Source: an uncultured Prevotella sp. (lineage in GTDB: Bacteria > Bacteroidota > Bacteroidia > Bacteroidales > Bacteroidaceae). Taken from it: a stretch of 18,776 bases of DNA. A program made the translations under genes and the position numbers. The stretch spans positions 1 to 18,776 of the forward strand of contig CAJLYG010000040.1 of NCBI GenBank assembly GCA_905210845.1, given 5' to 3'. How positions within the stretch are numbered: the first letter of the stretch is position 1; every line of letters begins with the position of its first letter. Below the pieces are notes generated by a model that did not search any database, was not told the origin of the DNA, and saw only the letters and a program-made list of their open reading frames with translations. Shown here one piece after another: positions 13,620-18,776 of this stretch.

Positions 13620-14055
13620 GAATAAATTCGAGGCAATCGACATCCACGAATTGTTGCCCCAGCAGGAGCCCTTCGTGTTGGTAGACAGGCTGTTGTGGTT
13701 TGATGAAAAGACCACGACGACCGCCTTGACCATACATGCCGATAATCTGTTTATCGAGAATGGGATCTTGAACAATTGTGCCCTGATTGAGAACATTGCC
13801 CAGACAGCTGCCGTGCGATTGGGATATTATAATAAATATATTTTGAAGGTAGGCATTCAGCTGGGCTTTATCGGCTCTGTGAGGGACATGAAAATATTGC
13901 GGCAAGTACGGCTCGGGGAGACTCTTACCACCACGATTACGGTGTTGGAGGAAATCATGAAGATGACCTTGGTAGATGCTGTCATCCTCTCAGGTAAAGA
14001 GGTTATTGCTACGGCTAAGATGAAAATTGCCATGAGTGAGATGGAGATAAAATGA
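13603..14055 (+). CDS. FabZ/FabA-like hotdog protein (3-hydroxyacyl-ACP dehydratase-like) lacking the catalytic His
   Basis: From the ATG at 13603 the product is 150 residues with the hotdog-fold pattern LLPQQEPFVLVDRLLWFDEKTTTT, a central LFIENGILNNCALIENIAQTAA (Glu63) and a C-terminal strand pair. The Glu before IAQ matches the FabZ acidic residue, but the GHFPxxPxxPG segment that supplies FabZ's catalytic histidine is replaced by IENGILNN. It is therefore either an unusual dehydratase or a non-catalytic partner. Its place between acyltransferase and thioesterase fits the DH slot in aryl-polyene clusters. The frame is open to a TTG at 13570, inside the preceding gene, which is less likely as a start. 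It overlaps the thioesterase by 4 bp (ATGA). Confidence 0.75.
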   Translation: MNSGIENKFEAIDIHELLPQQEPFVLVDRLLWFDEKTTTTALTIHADNLFIENGILNNCALIENIAQTAAVRLGYYNKYILKVGIQLGFIGSVRDMKILRQVRLGETLTTTITVLEEIMKMTLVDAVILSGKEVIATAKMKIAMSEMEIK

Positions 14056-14486
14056 AGGAAAAGACGATAGGCAGGACACTGAAAGCTTCGAAAAAGTTTG
14101 AGATCCGATTCAGTGAAGTGGATTCGATGAAGTATGTATGGCATGGCTCTTATGCCAAGTACTTCGAGGATGCCAGAGAGGAATTTGGCAGGAAATACGG
14201 GTTAGGATACTTGGATATCTTTGGTCATGGATGTTATGCACCGTTGGTCGACCTTACTTTTCACTATGCAAAGCCGATGTTCTATGGTATGCATCCTCGC
14301 ATTGATATTATCTACCGACCGACCATGGCCGCAAAGATAGAGTTCGACTATGAGATCCATGACACCAAGGACAATGACTTGTTGGTTACCGGGCATTCTA
14401 CGCAGGTGTTTATTGACAAGGATTATCAGCTGGTGTGGACGAATCCGGAGTTCTATGAGAAGTGGAAAGAAAAATGGGTGTTATAA
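14052..14486 (+). CDS. 4-hydroxybenzoyl-CoA-type (hotdog) thioesterase
   Basis: The protein is 144 residues. FSEVDSMKYVWHGSYAKYFEDAREEFG (Asp24, His31) matches the catalytic region of the 4HBT/YbgC family, where the motif is D-x(6)-H-x-x-Y-x-x-x-F/L. It is followed by PLVDLTFHYAKPMFYG and a long beta strand. It would hydrolyse an acyl-ACP or acyl-CoA thioester, either editing stalled chains or releasing the final product. It is coupled to the preceding gene by a 4-bp overlap and overlaps the following ketosynthase gene by 13 bp. Confidence 0.85.
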   Translation: MKEKTIGRTLKASKKFEIRFSEVDSMKYVWHGSYAKYFEDAREEFGRKYGLGYLDIFGHGCYAPLVDLTFHYAKPMFYGMHPRIDIIYRPTMAAKIEFDYEIHDTKDNDLLVTGHSTQVFIDKDYQLVWTNPEFYEKWKEKWVL

Positions 14487-16207
14487 AGATTGCTGATAAT
14501 ATCATTTCACCTTTGGGCTTCACGACAAGTGAGAATTATCAAGCGGTGAAGGAGGGGCGTACAGGACTACGCCGCTATGAGCACTTTGACGATATCCCAG
14601 AGCCGTTCACGGCTTCTTTGATAGACTCCTCCGCCCTGGATCGTAGGATCCATGAATGCGGCTTATGCCTACAGTCCTATACACGGTTTGAAAGAATGAT
14701 TATTCTTTCCGTGTGGCAGGCTCTGCAATCTACAGACATAGATGTCTCCTCGCCTCGGGTGCTGTTTCTCTTGTCAACCACGAAAGGGAATGTGAGCCTG
14801 TTGGATCCTCAGATGGGGTCGAAAGATGAAGAGCGAATACAATTGGGAACATCGGCTCGGCTCATTGCCCAATATTTTAGGAATCCCAATGAACCGATTG
14901 TCATTTCGAATGCTTGCGTGTCAGGTCTATGTGCACAGATTACAGCCATGAGGGCATTGAGAAGTGGGCGATATGACAGGGCTATTGTGACTGGAGCTGA
15001 TGAGCAGTCGCGTTTTATCATCTCAGGCTTTCAGTCGTTCAAGACGGTTTCTGCGGAACCTTGCCGACCCTTTGACATTGAGCGACAAGGACTGAACCCG
15101 GGGGAAGCAGCTGCTACCCTCATTTTAGAATCTTCAAGGATTGGCTGCCATGGCAAGGATCCTTTGTGGCATTTAGATAATGGCGCGATCAGAAATGACG
15201 GATACCATATCTCAACCCCGTCTAAGACAGGAGAAGGAGCGCGAAGGGTTTTGGAGACGGTGCTTCATGACGAGAAGATAGAGGACCTTGCCCTTGTCAA
15301 TGTGCATGGCACCGCAACTTTATATAACGATGAAATGGAGTCGGTGGCGATCTTCAGGGCGGGACTGCAGGATGTGCCCGTCAACTCCTTGAAAGGGTAT
15401 TTTGGACATACGATGGGGGCGGCAGGGATCTTAGAAAGCATTCTGACGATGAAAGCCATAGACGACCATACCCTCCTTGCGACGAAAGGCTATACGCATT
15501 GTGGGGTGTCCCATCCCGTTCATATTTTAGCCGAGAACCGCGCCACTGATCAGAAAGATTTTATCAAGCTTCTTTCTGGGTTCGGGGGATGCAATGCCGC
15601 AATCCTCTTTAGGAAACATGCGGTAGAAAAGGATGTCATGGTCGTTCCACAACCTTTGCGAGTTGCCCATCGGGTGGAGATCACGCCTACGCAAGTCATT
15701 GTGGACGGATTGCAGGTAGCGACTGAGCATCAGGGAGCAGAACTGCTGACAGAGCTCTATCGGAGATATGCTGATGACTACCCGAAGTTCTTTAAGATGG
15801 ATCTTCTTTGCAAATTAGGGTATGTCGCTTCTGTGCTTATCCTACAAGCAGATGGCAATCGGGACATGGGCACGGACCATCGGGCAGTGATCCTCTTCGA
15901 TCGTCATGGATCCATTTGCAGCGACAGGAAGTATCAGGCAACGATCACAGGGGTTGACAATTATTATCCCAGTCCTGCAGTCTTCGTCTATACTTTGGCG
16001 AACATCGTCACCGGTGAGATTGCCATTCGAAACCAGTACAAGGGCGAGACCGCATTTTACGTCCTTGACAAAGAAGATCCAAGACTGATAGAAGAGATAG
16101 TTGCCGATTCTTTCCAGGATAAGGCGACACAGAGTGTCCTCACGGGGTGGGTTGACTTTAGAGACGCTCAGCAATTCAATGCGAAATTATATATTATCAA
16201 TAGATAA
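14474..16207 (+). CDS. Two-domain beta-ketoacyl synthase with long C-terminal extension
   Basis: From the ATG at 14474 the product is 577 residues (a GTG at 14462 is possible). Residues ~1-385 are a ketosynthase with a full active site: ISNACVSGLCAQ (Cys148), VNVHGTAT (His278) and LKGYFGHTMGAAG (Lys307, His312). A further ~190 residues follow a linker near 388, including YPSPAVFVYTLANIVTGEIAIRNQYKGETAFYVL. This resembles the core of small ketosynthase-like domains (PF13723 style) and carries no obvious cysteine nucleophile. A normal KS is about 410 residues, so this is a fusion. The extension might act as a built-in chain-length or docking domain. Confidence 0.82.
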   Translation: MGVIKIADNIISPLGFTTSENYQAVKEGRTGLRRYEHFDDIPEPFTASLIDSSALDRRIHECGLCLQSYTRFERMIILSVWQALQSTDIDVSSPRVLFLLSTTKGNVSLLDPQMGSKDEERIQLGTSARLIAQYFRNPNEPIVISNACVSGLCAQITAMRALRSGRYDRAIVTGADEQSRFIISGFQSFKTVSAEPCRPFDIERQGLNPGEAAATLILESSRIGCHGKDPLWHLDNGAIRNDGYHISTPSKTGEGARRVLETVLHDEKIEDLALVNVHGTATLYNDEMESVAIFRAGLQDVPVNSLKGYFGHTMGAAGILESILTMKAIDDHTLLATKGYTHCGVSHPVHILAENRATDQKDFIKLLSGFGGCNAAILFRKHAVEKDVMVVPQPLRVAHRVEITPTQVIVDGLQVATEHQGAELLTELYRRYADDYPKFFKMDLLCKLGYVASVLILQADGNRDMGTDHRAVILFDRHGSICSDRKYQATITGVDNYYPSPAVFVYTLANIVTGEIAIRNQYKGETAFYVLDKEDPRLIEEIVADSFQDKATQSVLTGWVDFRDAQQFNAKLYIINR

Positions 16208-16468
16208 ATGGAAGATTTGATTTTAGAATTAAAAGAGAAGATCATAGAGGCTTTGAACCTTGAGGATATGAAACCTGAGGATATTGACGATGAGGCTCCT
16301 CTCTTCGGTGAAGAGGGATTCGGGCTTGATTCCATTGATGCCTTGGAACTGATCGTGCTGTTAGAGAAAAACTACGGTATCAAGATCAAGGATCCCAAGG
16401 AGGGAAAGGACATCTTCAGGTCGGTGAAGGTAATGGCAGACTATGTCCGCTGTAACAGGAAGAAATAA
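16208..16468 (+). CDS. Acyl carrier protein (second of two)
   Basis: The protein is 86 residues and acidic, with the phosphopantetheine site EEGFGLDSIDALELIVLLE (Ser42). The motif is DSI rather than the DSL of the first ACP, and the pre-motif loop is longer (FGEEGFG), so the two carriers are probably not interchangeable. The ATG follows the ketosynthase stop with no gap, and the next gene starts 6 bp later. Confidence 0.9.
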   Translation: MEDLILELKEKIIEALNLEDMKPEDIDDEAPLFGEEGFGLDSIDALELIVLLEKNYGIKIKDPKEGKDIFRSVKVMADYVRCNRKK

Positions 16469-16474
16469 TTGCTT

Positions 16475-17659
16475 ATGTCTTTAGAGAGAGTGGTTATTAC
16501 CGGAGCCGGCATTGTTTCCGCAATTGGCATAGGCAAGGAGAATACCCTGAGGGCATTGAAAAATGGTCAGTCAGGGATTGGCGGTGTGCAATATCTGCAT
16601 ACCTCTCATACTGAATATCCAGTGGGAGAGGTGAAGCGTTCTGATGAGGAGATGAGGCTACAGCTTGGCATCTCTCCTATGGCTTATGAGAACCGTACCT
16701 CACTGTTGGGAATCCTTGCCATTCAGGAAGCTTTGAAAGAAGCCGGGACCGGCTCAAGGAAACTTGCCTTGGTATCAGGGACGACAGTGGGAGGCATGGA
16801 CCAGACGGAGCTCCATTATCCTGATGCCCTGACGGTAGATGACCTCCATCGACATGACTGTGGCGCGACAACTAACCTCATGGCGGATTACTTTGGTAAT
16901 TTCGACTTTACGACGACCCTCTCTACAGCTTGCAGCTCTGCCCTGAATGCCATTATTCTTGCCACCAGATTGATTGAGTGTGGACGCCGTGACATCGTCG
17001 TGGCGGGAGGAAGTGAATGCTTGACCCGTTTCCATCTGAATGGGTTCAAGTCATTGATGATCTTGGACGAACAGCCTTGCCGACCGTTTGATGCCACACG
17101 TGCAGGATTGAATCTCGGAGAAGGCGCAGGCTTCTTGGTCTTGGAAAGTGAGACATCGGCACGGCAACGGGGAGCAAGGATCTTGGGAGTGCTGACAGGT
17201 TGTGGAAACCGTTGTGATGCCTTCCACCAGACGGCTTCCTCGGAAAGCGGAGATGGGGCCTACCTGTCGATGACAGATGCCCTGAAGGAAGCAGGATTGA
17301 TGCCGGAGGATGTGGATTATGTAAATGCACATGGAACAGGAACGCCCAACAATGATGCCAGCGAGAGCAAGGCCTTACGTCGAGTCTTTGGGTCGCAACT
17401 CCCGCCAGTGTCTTCTACCAAGGGTTTTACAGGGCATACGACGAGTGCCTCTGGGGGAATTGAGGCCGTGATCTGCCTATTGTCCCTGCTGCATCAGTTT
17501 ATACCAAGGAATATGGGATGGAAGCAACGGGATGAGAGCTGTATCGTTCCATTCGTGCATCAAGAAATGCCACAACATCCCATCAGGAATGTTCTGTGCA
17601 ATAGTTTTGGATTCGGAGGAAATGATTCCTCTCTGATTTTGTCAAGATATGGAGAATAG
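16475..17659 (+). CDS. Beta-ketoacyl-ACP synthase (FabF-like KS), third complete KS
   Basis: From the ATG at 16475 the product is 394 residues. Catalytic residues are in LSTACSSALNAI (Cys153), VNAHGTGTPNND (His286) and SSTKGFTGHTTSASGG (Lys316, His321). It ends in CNSFGFGGNDSSLIL. It would extend the polyene chain on one of the two ACPs. A TTG at 16469 directly after the ACP stop is an alternative start. It overlaps the following truncated KS-like gene by 11 bp, the arrangement expected for a KS and chain-length-factor pair. Confidence 0.88.
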   Translation: MSLERVVITGAGIVSAIGIGKENTLRALKNGQSGIGGVQYLHTSHTEYPVGEVKRSDEEMRLQLGISPMAYENRTSLLGILAIQEALKEAGTGSRKLALVSGTTVGGMDQTELHYPDALTVDDLHRHDCGATTNLMADYFGNFDFTTTLSTACSSALNAIILATRLIECGRRDIVVAGGSECLTRFHLNGFKSLMILDEQPCRPFDATRAGLNLGEGAGFLVLESETSARQRGARILGVLTGCGNRCDAFHQTASSESGDGAYLSMTDALKEAGLMPEDVDYVNAHGTGTPNNDASESKALRRVFGSQLPPVSSTKGFTGHTTSASGGIEAVICLLSLLHQFIPRNMGWKQRDESCIVPFVHQEMPQHPIRNVLCNSFGFGGNDSSLILSRYGE

Positions 17660-18293
17660 GGTGTTTATGGTCAGTCGGGTGGATCACGTTGATGAGGCTG
17701 AGTACCGTCATTATATCAACCCTATGAAGACCCGTCGTTATGGCAGGTTGCTCAAGCGTGCACTTGTCACGGCTATCAAGGTCATCCAGGACAGCGGAAT
17801 AGGTCATCCAGATGCCATTATCAATGGCACTGCGCTGGGTTGTCTGTCCGAGTCGGAGAAATTGTTAGATGCGCTGGTCGAGGAAGGCGAGAATGCCAGT
17901 CAGCCTACCCATTTCATGCAGTCTACTCATAATACGGTAGCCTCTCTGATTGGCATCTATACCCATACTCATGGATATAACTGCACGTATTCGCATCGGA
18001 AGATCTCTTTTGAGAGTGCACTCTTAGATGCTTTCCTGCAGTTGAAGACCGGGCGTATCCAGACGGCTCTTGTTTGCGCCAATGATGAGATCACGGACGA
18101 GTTTCAAGAAAAAATAGAGGCGCTGCGATTAGAGGGCGGGATTGCTTGCGATCGTTCCATTGCCGTGATGCTCTGCTCCGAGGATTATCTGAAAGAGAAG
18201 GGGATAAGCCCTATACGTGAATTAGTGGATGTCCAGATCGTGCATCATTGCGATCAGGATGATGAGGCTTTTGTCATTACGCAGGAAGTATGA
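17649..18293 (+). CDS. Truncated ketosynthase-like protein without active-site Cys (chain-length-factor-like)
   Basis: The protein is 214 residues, about half a ketosynthase. It keeps the KS N-terminal fold signals: NPMKTRRYGRLLKRALVTAIKVI, IINGTALGC, THFMQSTHNTVASLIGIYTHTHGYNCTYSHRKISFESALLDAFLQLKTG and TALVCANDE. Aligning SFESALLDA with the S-G-x-x-A-I-x-x-A of active enzymes puts Lys118 where the catalytic Cys should be. The histidine half is absent. It resembles PF13723-type domains found in aryl-polyene and flexirubin clusters. The probable role is a non-catalytic partner of the preceding KS that sets chain length. It overlaps both neighbours. Confidence 0.75.
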   Translation: MENRVFMVSRVDHVDEAEYRHYINPMKTRRYGRLLKRALVTAIKVIQDSGIGHPDAIINGTALGCLSESEKLLDALVEEGENASQPTHFMQSTHNTVASLIGIYTHTHGYNCTYSHRKISFESALLDAFLQLKTGRIQTALVCANDEITDEFQEKIEALRLEGGIACDRSIAVMLCSEDYLKEKGISPIRELVDVQIVHHCDQDDEAFVITQEV

Positions 18294-18640
18294 AACTGGT
18301 TATGATATCCATCGTGCAGTCCTTGCTGCTCTGTGGCGGACAGGTCATGCTGAAGTTTGCTCTCAAGGACATGGGGCCTTTCCATTGGGGGATGCAGTTC
18401 TTTGTGCGACAGTTGACCAATTGGTGGTGGTTAGGATGTGGCGTATGCTATGCCTGTGCTACTGTCTTGTGGATGTACATTATCAAGAACTTTCCTTTCA
18501 GTATGGCCTATCCCATGATATCCCTAAGTTATGTTTTTGGAATGTTTGCCGCAATCCTGTTTTTCCAGGAGCAGGTGCCTGCAACCCGTTGGTTAGGGGT
18601 ACTTTTGATCATTTGCGGTTGCTTCTTAGTAGCAAAATAA
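18290..18640 (+). CDS. Small four-helix DMT/SMR-type membrane transporter
   Basis: The product is 116 residues with four predicted membrane helices, near residues 4-20, 46-62, 70-92 and 97-115. The pattern FALKDMGPFHW...WWWLGCGVCYACATVLWMYIIKNFPFSMAYPMISLSYVFGMFAAILFFQEQVPATRWLGVLLIICG is typical of EamA/SMR half-length proteins, which usually dimerise. SMAYPM plus FQE after the third helix are characteristic. In this operon it is likely to help flip the lipid-linked polyene or an intermediate across the inner membrane. The start overlaps the previous stop by 4 bp. Confidence 0.82.
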   Translation: MKLVMISIVQSLLLCGGQVMLKFALKDMGPFHWGMQFFVRQLTNWWWLGCGVCYACATVLWMYIIKNFPFSMAYPMISLSYVFGMFAAILFFQEQVPATRWLGVLLIICGCFLVAK

Positions 18641-18655
18641 AAAAGTTATAGAGAG

Positions 18656-18776
18656 ATGAAAAGAATGATGTTTATGTTAGGCCTTTACCTGATCGCCTGC
18701 TTGTCCGTCATGCCTGTGTCGGCTCAGACGAAGGCCACTCCTGCCCAGCAGAAGTCGATGATTGCGGCGATCAACA
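18656..18776 (+). CDS. LolA-like outer-membrane lipoprotein carrier protein, 5' part only
   Basis: The gene runs off the window; 40 residues are visible. A signal peptide (MKRMMFMLGLYLIACLSVMPVSAQ) precedes TKATPAQQKSMIAAIN, the usual N-terminal helix of LolA-like proteins in Bacteroidota polyene clusters. Such proteins are thought to carry the hydrophobic product through the periplasm to the outer membrane. The call rests on the short N-terminus plus context, so it is tentative. The start lies 15 bp after the DMT stop. Confidence 0.5.
   Translation, partial: MKRMMFMLGLYLIACLSVMPVSAQTKATPAQQKSMIAAIN

Noticed and set aside
17046..17332. Two overlapping minus-strand open frames inside the third ketosynthase
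   Set aside because: Both are antisense to conserved KS motifs and have no start context or family.
1..18776. tRNA, rRNA or riboswitch genes
   Set aside because: I found no cloverleaf, rRNA stretch or known riboswitch core by eye on either strand; a covariance-model scan would be needed to exclude small RNAs.

Overview
The window reads as a chromosomal segment of a Bacteroidales bacterium, most likely a Prevotella/Segatella-type genome. Supporting signs are several good matches to the Bacteroidota -7 promoter element TAnnTTTG (TACCTTTG, TATCTTTG, TATATTTG), start codons with little Shine-Dalgarno signal, an IS66 fragment, a Bacteroidales-style RHS tip, and an aryl-polyene/flexirubin-like gene set whose order is typical of gut Bacteroidota. 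The genus is an inference from style; nothing in the window fixes it.

Left part (1-8500) is an accessory mosaic. It opens with the last part of an RHS polymorphic-toxin gene (139-2094) joined to an unusual leader. Its AT-rich C-terminal toxin resembles SleB-type cell-wall hydrolases and is followed by an overlapping lipoprotein that is probably its immunity protein. A decayed IS66 element (tnpA, tnpB, truncated tnpC) follows, then a 38-residue zinc-ribbon ORF, a frameshifted GNAT acetyltransferase, and a coupled three-gene operon: HTH-DUF3791, DUF3990 (ADP-ribosyltransferase-like) and a small unknown protein. That operon looks like a toxin-antitoxin system, with an inverted repeat lying over its own promoter. 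Next to it lie two joined gene remnants, an AbiEi-like (DUF6088) antitoxin fragment and the C-terminus of an FKBP paralogue. Then come an intact FKBP-type prolyl isomerase, a secreted DUF1349 protein, a bidirectional terminator-like hairpin and an AlkZ-related protein.

The intergenic stretch 8517-8888 holds three tandem 22-bp units, each containing an 18-bp palindrome or near-palindrome, other short direct repeats and a promoter. It looks like the control region of the operon that follows.

Right part (8889 to the window end) is one tightly packed, co-directional operon for a fatty-acid-synthase-like (type II PKS) pathway that makes a membrane-bound polyene pigment. It encodes a ketoreductase, three ketosynthases with complete Cys-His-His sites, a truncated ketosynthase-like protein without the cysteine, two acyl carrier proteins, a hotdog dehydratase-like protein, a thioesterase, a LpxL-like acyltransferase, a SAM methyltransferase, a secreted protein of unknown role, a small multidrug-type transporter and the start of a LolA-like carrier protein. 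The KS, KR and DH enzymes would extend and desaturate a chain carried on the two ACPs. The methyltransferase would decorate the aryl head, the acyltransferase would attach the chain to a lipid, and the DMT and LolA-like proteins would help move it to the outer membrane. Head-group genes (ammonia lyase, CoA/ACP ligase), resorcinol-forming DarA/DarB genes and the large exporter are not in the window and may lie downstream.
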